Part shown: positions 6,793 through 12,594 of the stretch, in pieces
Numbering within the stretch: position 1 is the stretch's first letter
How the letters are laid out: each line of letters opens with the position of its first letter
Source: CAYQEC01 sp964569015
GTDB taxonomy: Bacteria; Actinomycetota; Acidimicrobiia; Spongiisociales; UBA5794
Length of the DNA: 19,261 bases
Assembly (NCBI GenBank): GCA_964569015.1
Contig: CAZMSN010000037.1
Coordinates: 1 to 19,261, forward strand
Direction of reading: 5' to 3'
Translations under genes and position numbers: made by a program
Notes under the pieces: generated by a model
What the model was told of the DNA's origin: nothing
Databases searched by the model: none
Seen by the model: the letters and a program-made list of their open reading frames with translations, nothing else

Positions 6793-8186
6793 CCGGCCTC
6801 GACGGTGCCCGTCGGGACCTCAGCGCCGACGATTCCGGCAGATTCCAGAGCGGCCCCTATCTCGAGGAGACGGTGCTCGCTCCATGGAGGTCCGATGAGT
6901 TGCAGGCTCGGCGGCGGCGCCCCGGCGACCACCTGCGGGAGCGCAAGCGCTGGGAGGGAGATGTGACTGACCAGGGCGGTGAACGTGGTGAGGAGCCCCC
7001 AGTGCTGAACGTGCTCACCGCGGATCGGGATGGTGTCTACCCCGATCGGTTTCTCGAGGGCGGCCACCGTTGGCGTCAGCAGCGCGTCACATTGTTGCAG
7101 GGCACGATCGGCGGCGTGGCGGCATCGAGCTCGCCAGCGAAGCGCCTCCAGGTAATCCGAGCCCGTGGTCTCGAAGGTGGTGGCGAGCCGCCGGGCGGTG
7201 TCGGAACCGTAGCGTTCGGGCGCTTCCTGCCAGCGTGACCGGTGTACCTCGGCGATCTCGAACGAGGCCGAGGGCCCGATCATGCCCGGCGGTTCCAGCT
7301 CGGGGACGTCGATGTCGACGAGCTTCACTCCGGCGGTGGCGAGCCGGCGCCGCCCCTGGCGGAAGCCGTCTGCGACCCTGTCGGTCTGTGGGGAATCGAC
7401 CCAGGGGTGGGGGATGCCGAGCGTGATCGCATCGAGGAAGGCCACCCCCGAGGGTGCAATGAGCGGACGTGGCACCGACCAGGGGTCGGCGGGATCGTGT
7501 TCGGCGATGACGGTGTAGAGCGCGCTCGTGTCGGCCACGCTGCGGGCGAGGGGACCGACCGTGTCCAGCGAGGGGGCCAGCGGGAAGACGCCGCGCAAGG
7601 ATCCACGCCCGTGGGTCACCTTCAGTCCCACGATCCCACACAACGCCGCCGGCACCCGGATCGATCCTGCCGTGTCCGTTCCGAGCGCCCCGGCGGCCAG
7701 CCCGGCGGCGACCGCCGCTCCCGATCCCCCCGACGAGCCACCCGGGGAGAGATCGAGGTTCCACGGGTTGTGCACCGGGCCGAACCAAGGGTTCTCACTG
7801 GTGACGCCGTAGGCGAACTCGTGCAGGCCGGTGCGCCCGATGATGACGGCTCCGGCCTTCTCCAGCAGGCGCACCGCCGGCGCCGTGTGCTCCGGTACGA
7901 TCGGCGGGAAGCCGCTGCCGCAGGTGGTGGGTCTTCCTGCATGGTCGATGATGTCCTTGACGGCGATGGGAACCCCGCCGAGAGGGCCCACCGGCTCCCG
8001 AGCGGCGATCTTGCGGTCGATCGTCGCGGCTGCCGCGAGGGCGCGTTCGGTGTCCAGCAGGGTGTAGGCGTTGAGGGCGGGCTGAGCAGACTCGCTGCGC
8101 TCGAGATGCTCGGTGATGATCTCGACGGCGGTCCTGACACCGGCGGCGACCGCCGCGGCGAGGTCGACGACCCCCGGCCGGGTCAT
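6789..8186 (-). CDS. Amidase-signature family hydrolase (GatA-like)
   Basis: 465 residues, typical amidase-signature length. The Ser-cisSer-Lys triad is complete: Lys77 in 'GVPIAVKD', Ser151 in 'PGGSSGGSG', and nucleophile Ser175 in 'GTDTAGSIRVPAALCG', with the 24-residue Ser-Ser spacing seen in GatA and FAAH. These enzymes hydrolyse C-N amide bonds. Members include GatA of the tRNA amidotransferase, but no gatB or gatC is adjacent and the C-terminal half diverges, so a stand-alone amidase is the better reading. The substrate is unknown. The ATG overlaps the stop of the DUF3048 gene by 4 bp (ATGA), so the two are coexpressed from the promoter near 9430. Confidence 0.85.
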   Translation of the reverse strand: MTRPGVVDLAAAVAAGVRTAVEIITEHLERSESAQPALNAYTLLDTERALAAAATIDRKIAAREPVGPLGGVPIAVKDIIDHAGRPTTCGSGFPPIVPEHTAPAVRLLEKAGAVIIGRTGLHEFAYGVTSENPWFGPVHNPWNLDLSPGGSSGGSGAAVAAGLAAGALGTDTAGSIRVPAALCGIVGLKVTHGRGSLRGVFPLAPSLDTVGPLARSVADTSALYTVIAEHDPADPWSVPRPLIAPSGVAFLDAITLGIPHPWVDSPQTDRVADGFRQGRRRLATAGVKLVDIDVPELEPPGMIGPSASFEIAEVHRSRWQEAPERYGSDTARRLATTFETTGSDYLEALRWRARCRHAADRALQQCDALLTPTVAALEKPIGVDTIPIRGEHVQHWGLLTTFTALVSHISLPALALPQVVAGAPPPSLQLIGPPWSEHRLLEIGAALESAGIVGAEVPTGTVEAG

Positions 8187-9418
8187 TCCCAGCTCAGGGT
8201 CTGGGTGTTCGGGAAGATGGTGATCCAGAGGCGGCCGGCAGGGACAGTCATCGGAGTGCCGTCGGGGAGCAGGAGCCGGAAGAGGTCGTCGATACTGCCG
8301 CGCTCCCAGGTGCCTTCGACGACCACTCCGCTGTAGAACAGGATCGCCTGTCCCTCGCCGACCGTTTCCATGGCGGGCACGGAGGAGCCTTCGCCGGATG
8401 AGGCTTGCGCCGTGTAGCGGCGCGCTGTGAGCACCAGGAGCGTGTCGGTGGAGATCTGTCCCCGATTGGGCTCGGCACCCTCGTCATCGTCTTCGACTGC
8501 CTCGTCGTCGGCGGGCTCCTGGTTGTCGGTGGACTCGGCTTCGCCTTCTTCCTCGGGCACTTGCCCGAGGGCCTCTGCCTCCGAGATCCACTCGTGGGGG
8601 TCGTCTCCGTTGAAGCGCAGGTACTCGGTGCCGTCCCATTCCCAACGAACCTCAGGCCGAGCCGACCAGTCGAGCACGATGTTGACAGCGTCTGTCTCGC
8701 TCTCGGGTGGCTCACCGAAGTCGAATATCGGTGGGGGCGGATCGTCGGAGAAGCTCCGAGCGTCGGCGGCCTCACGCATGAGCAGGGTGCTGCCGTAGAG
8801 GTTGTGGGGGGAGCTCCGCGTCGCGATGCGGTGGGCGGTGTCGCCGTTGTCCCCGAGCAGCTTCACTCCGGCGTTGTTGATGATCGAGATGATCCAGGCC
8901 TGCCCTCCAGAGATCTGCAGGGGCGCGCCCAGTGGCTTCACCAAGGTCGGGTCGGTGGGGCGCCCGGAGCGAATCGGCCCGAGGAACTCGGCATCGGACT
9001 GGAGGAACAACGCAATGAAGCGGGTCAAGCCCCCTTCGACCAGTAACTCATAGACCGCGTCGGCCTTCTCGATACCCGACTGCGGTTGAGCGTCCCAGTG
9101 GTTGTCGATCTTCACCGCGATGGCGCGGCGGTCCACGCTGGCGGCGTCCTCGACACCGAGCCCGTTGAGCGGCGACGGAGTGAGGGCGACCGCGGTCGTC
9201 GTGGTGGTGGTCGTCGGCGGCACCGTGGTGGTGGTGGTGAGTGAGGTCATGACCTCGGGCACCGTGGTCGTCGTCTCATCGGCGTCGCCGTCCCCCGAGC
9301 ACCGGGTGATCAGCACGCCCACGATGACAAGCAACGCCACCAGGATCAGCGCCATCACGTATCTGTTCTTCGTCACGGCCGCAGCGAGAGCGGTCGCGAG
9401 CTTCTTGATCTTCGTCAC
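8183..9418 (-). CDS. Membrane-anchored DUF3048 (YerB-like) extracellular protein
   Basis: 411 residues from GTG at 9418. A short basic segment is followed by a hydrophobic helix (about 22-38) ending in 'ITRCSG'; the Arg before Cys spoils a lipobox, so a transmembrane anchor is more likely than lipidation. A Thr/Val/Pro-rich linker (about 49-75) leads to the DUF3048 domain, recognisable by 'AIAVKIDNHWDAQPQSGIEKADAVYE', 'GGLTRFIALF', 'GPIRSGRP' and, at the C-terminus, 'VVVEGTW' and 'AGRLWITIFP'. A Glu/Asp-rich insert (about 288-316) interrupts the domain's C-terminal half. YerB-type proteins are extracytoplasmic and of unknown function. The frame stays open upstream to 9703, but that part runs through alkD and is Arg/Pro-rich; GTG at 9418 is supported by a TACACT hexamer 8 nt upstream. 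Confidence 0.85.
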   Translation of the reverse strand: MTKIKKLATALAAAVTKNRYVMALILVALLVIVGVLITRCSGDGDADETTTTVPEVMTSLTTTTTVPPTTTTTTTAVALTPSPLNGLGVEDAASVDRRAIAVKIDNHWDAQPQSGIEKADAVYELLVEGGLTRFIALFLQSDAEFLGPIRSGRPTDPTLVKPLGAPLQISGGQAWIISIINNAGVKLLGDNGDTAHRIATRSSPHNLYGSTLLMREAADARSFSDDPPPPIFDFGEPPESETDAVNIVLDWSARPEVRWEWDGTEYLRFNGDDPHEWISEAEALGQVPEEEGEAESTDNQEPADDEAVEDDDEGAEPNRGQISTDTLLVLTARRYTAQASSGEGSSVPAMETVGEGQAILFYSGVVVEGTWERGSIDDLFRLLLPDGTPMTVPAGRLWITIFPNTQTLSWE

Positions 9419-9426
9419 GGCGGCGG

Positions 9427-9432
9427 AGTGTA
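9427..9432 (-). promoter_or_regulatory. Candidate leaderless -10 (TACACT) for DUF3048-amidase
   Basis: On the minus strand TATACACT is followed after 8 nt by GTG at 9418, with no Shine-Dalgarno between. This arrangement fits a leaderless transcript and supports the chosen start. It is back-to-back with the alkD element at 9475-9480. Confidence 0.45.
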
Positions 9433-9474
9433 TACGTGGTGCGGATGTAATCCGGAGTCGGTGAGCCGATCGGT

Positions 9475-9480
9475 TAACGT
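9475..9480 (+). promoter_or_regulatory. Candidate leaderless -10 (TAACGT) for alkD
   Basis: TAACGT lies 6 nt before the GTG at 9487 and no purine-rich ribosome-binding site is present. The spacing puts the transcription start at or next to the start codon. The -35 region is not recognisable. Confidence 0.35.
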
Positions 9481-9486
9481 CGCCGC

Positions 9487-10164
9487 GTGGACGAACGTGT
9501 CGCCTTTGTCGCTTCCTCATTGGCGGATCTCGGCGATCCCGATCGGGCTCGGGCCATGGCTGCGTACATGAAGACCGACATGCCATTCTTCGGTGTGCCG
9601 GCTCCGTTGCGCTGGACGGTCTTTCGGGGGATGCGACGGCGCTTCCCGATCGAGGGCGAGAAGGAATATGTGGAGGCGGTGCTCGCTCTGTGGGCTCGAC
9701 CACACCGCGAAGAGAAGTACTTCGCCATCGAGCTGGCCAAGGCGCATCCCGAGTACATCACGTTCGTCAATGTGCCGCTCTACCGCAGGCTCATCGTGGA
9801 AGGGGCGTGGTGGGACCTGGTGGACGACGTGGCGGCCCACTGCATCGGCACGGTGCTGCTGCACGAACGCCATGAGATGAAGCCGGTGCTGGATCAGTGG
9901 GTCGACGACCCCGACATGTGGCTGCGGAGGTCGGCGCTCATCGCCCACCTTCGTCACAAGGGCAGAACGGACCAGGATCAGCTCTTCGACCACTGCCTGC
10001 GGCGGGCCTTCGAGAAGGAGTTCTTCATCCGCAAGGCGATCGGTTGGGCGCTGCGTGAGTATGCCAAGACGGCGCCCGAGGCCGTGGCGGAGTTCCTGAT
10101 TGCCCATCGCGACCAGTGGGCGGGCCTCACGTACCGCGAGGCATCCAAGCACCTCGATCTGTGA
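9487..10164 (+). CDS. alkD: AlkD-type DNA alkylation repair glycosylase
   Basis: 225 residues, matching the all-helical HEAT-like AlkD family, which removes 3-methyladenine and 7-methylguanine from DNA. Recognisable blocks are 'EEKYFAIELAKAHPEYI', 'GAWWDLVDDVAAHCIG', 'DMWLRRSALIAHLRHKGRTD' and 'EFFIRKAIGWALREYAKTAP'. Residues important in Bacillus cereus AlkD (Trp109, Asp113, Arg148, Trp187) fall at the same numbers here. Start is GTG at 9487, with no Shine-Dalgarno but a TAACGT hexamer 6 nt upstream, so the transcript may be leaderless. Divergent from the DUF3048-amidase pair with a 68-bp shared promoter region. Nothing nearby suggests an adaptive-response regulon. Confidence 0.9.
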   Translation: MDERVAFVASSLADLGDPDRARAMAAYMKTDMPFFGVPAPLRWTVFRGMRRRFPIEGEKEYVEAVLALWARPHREEKYFAIELAKAHPEYITFVNVPLYRRLIVEGAWWDLVDDVAAHCIGTVLLHERHEMKPVLDQWVDDPDMWLRRSALIAHLRHKGRTDQDQLFDHCLRRAFEKEFFIRKAIGWALREYAKTAPEAVAEFLIAHRDQWAGLTYREASKHLDL

Positions 10165-10192
10165 AGGGCATCGAGGCGGCGCCGGGCTCGGG

Positions 10193-10198
10193 TACGAT
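10193..10198 (+). promoter_or_regulatory. Candidate -10 (TACGAT) for the lipoprotein gene
   Basis: TACGAT lies 38 nt before the ATG at 10237, leaving room for a leader with the GAGGAG Shine-Dalgarno at 10225-10230. No clear -35 is visible. It would transcribe the lipoprotein and perhaps the methyltransferase. Confidence 0.25.
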
Positions 10199-10236
10199 GA
10201 GGTGGCGTCTGTGCACTCGATGACGAGGAGAGCCTG

Positions 10237-10794
10237 ATGAAGAGATTGGTGATCGTGGGAGCTGTGGTGGCGATGCTGGCCGCGGGATGCGGAGGCGACG
10301 GCGGCAGCAACCTCAATGAGGACGAACAGGTACTCGCCGACGCGATCGCGGAAGCGATGCTGGCCGAGGATACCGGTGACATGCCATTCGGCGAAGAGGA
10401 AGCGTCGTGTTTCGGCGATCGCATCGTCGAGGAGATGGGCGTCGACGGTCTCGTCGCGGTCGGTCTCGACGCCGCCGCGCTGGAAGCGGGCACTTCACCG
10501 GCCGACGTCGACCTGAGCGACGACGACATCGACAAGATGTCGCAGGTCATGGTCGAATGTGTGGACTTCCGGGGCGTTCTCGTCGAGAGCATGACGGGCT
10601 CGGGCGTCAGCGAGGAGGGGGCGCGGTGTATCGCAGACGGCATCAGCGACGACCTCATCGCCGAGATGGCGGCCTCGGGGCTGGCAGATCCTAGTGGCGA
10701 GACCGTGATGACCGACGCCTTGACCGAGCAGATGTTCTCGCTCATGGCCGAGTGCTTGACGGCGGAAGATCTGAGCAACATGGGCGGTGGATGA
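10237..10794 (+). CDS. Secreted lipoprotein with a duplicated Cys-containing module
   Basis: 185 residues. A lipoprotein signal peptide is clear: 'MKRL', a hydrophobic core, and lipobox LAAGC with Cys18 as the lipidated residue, followed by a Gly/Asp/Ser linker. The mature part is acidic and contains two related modules: residues about 56-110 ('SCFGDRIVEEMG...AVGL...MVECVD') and 129-175 ('RCIADGISDDLI...ASGL...MAECLT'). Each has a Cys at the start and end (58/108 and 131/173), suggesting one disulfide per module on the outer face of the membrane (inference). I do not recognise a named family or function. A GAGGAG ribosome-binding site 6 nt before ATG fixes the start. The methyltransferase follows after 66 bp. 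Confidence 0.8.
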   Translation: MKRLVIVGAVVAMLAAGCGGDGGSNLNEDEQVLADAIAEAMLAEDTGDMPFGEEEASCFGDRIVEEMGVDGLVAVGLDAAALEAGTSPADVDLSDDDIDKMSQVMVECVDFRGVLVESMTGSGVSEEGARCIADGISDDLIAEMAASGLADPSGETVMTDALTEQMFSLMAECLTAEDLSNMGGG

Positions 10795-10860
10795 GCCGGT
10801 TGTGCCCGTGAGCGGTGCGCCGACGACACCGGCGGCAGGACCGGGCGCGGCTTCGGCGGC

Positions 10861-11472
10861 ATGAGCAGCGACAAGGCCCGCCGCAGGTGGAACGATCGCT
10901 ACTCCGAACGTGAGATGGAGTTCGGCGCTGAGCCGAACGCGCTCGTCGTTGAGCACCTCGGCAGCTTTCCACCAGGCCGGGCACTGGACCTCGGCAGCGG
11001 GCAGGGCCGCAACGCGGTGTGGCTGGCGAAGAAGGGCCATTCCGTCGTCGCTATCGATCAGTCGGAGGTGGCGACACGGCAGGGGGCCGAGTGGGCGCGG
11101 CAGGCCGGGGCCGCCGTCGAATTTGTCACCGCCGATCTACTGTCGTGGGAGCCCGAGGATGCCGCATTCGATCTCGTCCTGCTGTCCTATGTACATCTGC
11201 GCGAGGCGGCGCGGAAGCTGGTTCACGCCAAGGCCCTGCGGACGCTGGCGCCGGGCGGCACGCTGATGCTGATCGCCCACCACCGAGATAATCTCGAGCA
11301 CGGGGTCGGGGGGCCGTCATCGGCCGAGATGCTCTTCACGGAGGAAGACATCGCCGCCGACTTCGCCGGCCTGATCGTCGAGCGGAACGAACGAGTCTCG
11401 CGGCGTGTCGAACGTGACGGCGTGGTGGGCAACGCCTTCGACGTGCTCTTCATCGGCCGCAAGCCTCGGTAG
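10861..11472 (+). CDS. Class I SAM-dependent methyltransferase (TehB-like)
   Basis: 203 residues with a class I Rossmann methyltransferase core. The N-terminal 'RRRWNDRYSEREMEFGAEPN' is typical of small TehB/thiopurine-methyltransferase-like enzymes. Motif I is 'ALDLGSGQGRNAVWLA' (41-56), the acidic residue that holds the SAM ribose is in 'VVAIDQS' (62-68), motif II-like 'FVTADLLSWEP' and 'FDLVLLSYVHL' follow, and 'LAPGGTLMLIAHH' is the post-core strand. The acceptor is unknown; small metabolites or metalloid oxyanions are typical of the group. No Shine-Dalgarno or TANNNT element precedes the ATG, so it may be read through from the lipoprotein gene 66 bp upstream. It ends 3 bp from the convergent sodX stop. 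Confidence 0.8.
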   Translation: MSSDKARRRWNDRYSEREMEFGAEPNALVVEHLGSFPPGRALDLGSGQGRNAVWLAKKGHSVVAIDQSEVATRQGAEWARQAGAAVEFVTADLLSWEPEDAAFDLVLLSYVHLREAARKLVHAKALRTLAPGGTLMLIAHHRDNLEHGVGGPSSAEMLFTEEDIAADFAGLIVERNERVSRRVERDGVVGNAFDVLFIGRKPR

Positions 11473-11475
11473 GGC

Positions 11476-11967
11476 TCAGAGGAGTCCGATATCTCGCGGC
11501 GGCCAGTAGCAGGCGACGACCTTCCAGTGGGCGCCGTCGGCGGCGATCGGTCCGAGGGCGCGGCTGTCGCCGGCTGAAACCGGGCGCCGGTCCCCGAGCA
11601 CGAACACCTCATGCGACCCGAGCGACCACTCGCCATCGGGCCGGGTGATCCCGTCGGCCCACGGCTCGGCGAGCACGACACCGTCGATGTGCACCTGCCC
11701 GTTGGCGATCGTGACGCGCTCTCTCGGAAGCCCGACGATGCGCTTCACCAGCTCGAAATCTTCCCGTTCGGGATGAGGGAAGATCACGACGCTGCCGCGG
11801 TCGGGGATCGCCTTCATGCGCTGGGCGATCACGAAGTCGCCGGGACGGAGCAGGGGAAGCATGGAATCCTCGGCGACGGCATAGCGCCGGACCCGTCCGC
11901 GCAGCGAGGCGACGGCAACCACAACGGCTGCGAGCAGGGCTGTGAGGACCCCCTTGTGGCGGCGCAT
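11476..11967 (-). CDS. sodX: Nickel-type superoxide dismutase maturation protease (S26 family)
   Basis: 163 residues of a signal-peptidase-I-like (S26) protease. An N-terminal hydrophobic helix (about 7-22) anchors it, the nucleophile is Ser35 in 'AEDSMLPLLRPGD', the general base is Lys75 in 'ELVKRIVGLP', and the conserved box 'GDRRPVSAGDSRALGPI' (125-141) follows. Small S26 proteases beside sodN are known as SodX and remove the NiSOD propeptide to expose His1. The gene is divergent from sodN with 120 bp between start codons, which is why this specific role is assigned rather than general signal peptidase. Start ATG at 11967 has a GGAG ribosome-binding site 4 nt upstream. Confidence 0.85.
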   Translation of the reverse strand: MRRHKGVLTALLAAVVVAVASLRGRVRRYAVAEDSMLPLLRPGDFVIAQRMKAIPDRGSVVIFPHPEREDFELVKRIVGLPRERVTIANGQVHIDGVVLAEPWADGITRPDGEWSLGSHEVFVLGDRRPVSAGDSRALGPIAADGAHWKVVACYWPPRDIGLL

Positions 11968-11988
11968 GCTGCTCCTTTCCGTCCTCCG

Positions 11989-11994
11989 AGTGTA
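11989..11994 (-). promoter_or_regulatory. Candidate -10 (TACACT) for sodX
   Basis: TACACT on the minus strand lies 21 nt before the sodX ATG, with an AAAGGAG ribosome-binding site between them. A leader of roughly 12-15 nt would result. No good -35 is visible. Confidence 0.35.
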
Positions 11995-12019
11995 GAGGGG
12001 CTCGCCGCCGCCACGAGGC

Positions 12020-12050
12020 CGTCACCGACGATCCAGGTGACGTGTAGGGT
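12020..12050 (+). promoter_or_regulatory. Candidate sodN promoter with inverted-repeat operator
   Basis: A perfect 7-bp inverted repeat, CGTCACC (12020-12026) and GGTGACG (12036-12042), is separated by 9 nt and lies directly ahead of a TAGGGT hexamer (12045-12050) about 37 nt upstream of the sodN start. A GTCACC within the left arm sits 18 nt from TAGGGT, about where a -35 should be. The arrangement resembles an operator overlapping a promoter and could also influence sodX. It does not resemble the published Streptomyces Nur box as I recall it, so the regulator is unknown. Confidence 0.4.
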
Positions 12051-12087
12051 CGATGAGCGACGACATACACAATCAGGAGGTGAACTC

Positions 12088-12504
12088 GTGGGTTTGTTCC
12101 GACCCGGACGAGTGGCCCATGCCCATTGCGATCTGTTCTGCGGCGTCTACGACCCAGCCCAGGCAATGATCGAGGCCAAGTCGGTGTTGAACTGCTGCAC
12201 CAAGTACCACGCGTCCGACGATGACGTCTTCCGTGCTCGCTGCATCTTCATCAAGGAGGAGCGGGCCGAGCTGGTCAAGCACCATCTGTCGGTGCTGTGG
12301 ACCGACTTCTTCAAGCCACCGCACCTCGAGCAGTTCCCCAATCTGCACGACCTCTTCTGGCGTGCCATCAAACAGGCGGGCGAGGCCAAGAAGTCGATGG
12401 ACCCGGACGTGTCGCAGAAGCTGATCGACCTCATCGATGAGGTGTCGGACATCTTCTGGCAGACCGAGGCATCCGCATCCGCCGGGGTGTACCCCCCGAG
12501 CTGA
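12088..12504 (+). CDS. sodN: Nickel-containing superoxide dismutase (precursor)
   Basis: 138 residues from GTG at 12088, preceded by AGGAGGT with a 6-nt gap. NiSOD converts superoxide to O2 and H2O2. A 12-residue leader ending 'VAHA' precedes the mature N-terminus 'HCDLFCGVYDP', so processing after Ala12 exposes His1. In mature numbering the nickel ligands His1, Cys2 and Cys6 are present, as are Tyr9, Glu17, Arg39 and Arg47. 'AELVKHHLSVLW' and 'FKPPH' match the four-helix-bundle family. Two departures stand out: position 5 is Phe instead of the nickel-hook Pro, and position 62 is Phe instead of Tyr ('WTDFFKPPH' against 'WSDYFKPPH' in Streptomyces). Extra cysteines occur at mature 24, 25 and 40. 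The neighbouring sodX supplies the protease. Length is close to the usual size, with a short Ala/Ser-rich tail. Confidence 0.93.
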   Translation: MGLFRPGRVAHAHCDLFCGVYDPAQAMIEAKSVLNCCTKYHASDDDVFRARCIFIKEERAELVKHHLSVLWTDFFKPPHLEQFPNLHDLFWRAIKQAGEAKKSMDPDVSQKLIDLIDEVSDIFWQTEASASAGVYPPS

Positions 12505-12522
12505 CGCGGTCCCGATTCACCG

Positions 12523-12551
12523 GGGAGGGCCGTCGTGGCGACGGCCCTCCC
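12523..12551. terminator. GC-rich hairpin between convergent sodN and murJ
   Basis: A perfect 13-bp stem (GGGAGGGCCGTCG paired with its complement) with a TGG loop starts 18 bp after the sodN stop and ends 43 bp before the murJ stop. There is no T-run on either side, as is common for actinobacterial hairpin terminators. It is positioned to serve both genes. Confidence 0.7.
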
Positions 12552-12594
12552 TCGCGTGGCGGGATCATGCCGGCACGGACGGTGCGCGGCGGCG

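Noticed and set aside
6789..8186. GatA subunit of the tRNA-dependent amidotransferase
   Set aside because: The signature motifs fit, but no gatB or gatC is adjacent and the C-terminal half looks more like stand-alone amidases, so no gat symbol was given.
7242..8336. Plus-strand open frame of 364 codons opposite the amidase
   Set aside because: Antisense shadow of the amidase with GC-driven composition; the amidase on the other strand has a complete catalytic triad.
9170..9275. Short tandem repeat (GTGGTGGTC-like) as a possible microsatellite or CRISPR-like array
   Set aside because: It is the antisense of the Thr/Val-rich stalk codons of the DUF3048 gene and has no spacer structure.
9419..9703. 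N-terminal extension of the DUF3048 gene by 95 codons
   Set aside because: It runs antisense through the 5' part of alkD and is Arg/Pro-rich; a basic segment and membrane helix begin properly at GTG 9418.
10802..10864. A 20-codon frame (from GTG 10802) whose TGA overlaps the methyltransferase ATG as ATGA
   Set aside because: It has no ribosome-binding site or TANNNT element, and an Ala/Pro/Gly/Thr composition expected by chance at this GC content.
11968..12087. Nur (nickel-responsive) box upstream of sodN
   Set aside because: I looked for the TTGC...GCAA-type dyad associated with Streptomyces Nur and found none; only the unrelated GTCACC/GGTGAC repeat is present.
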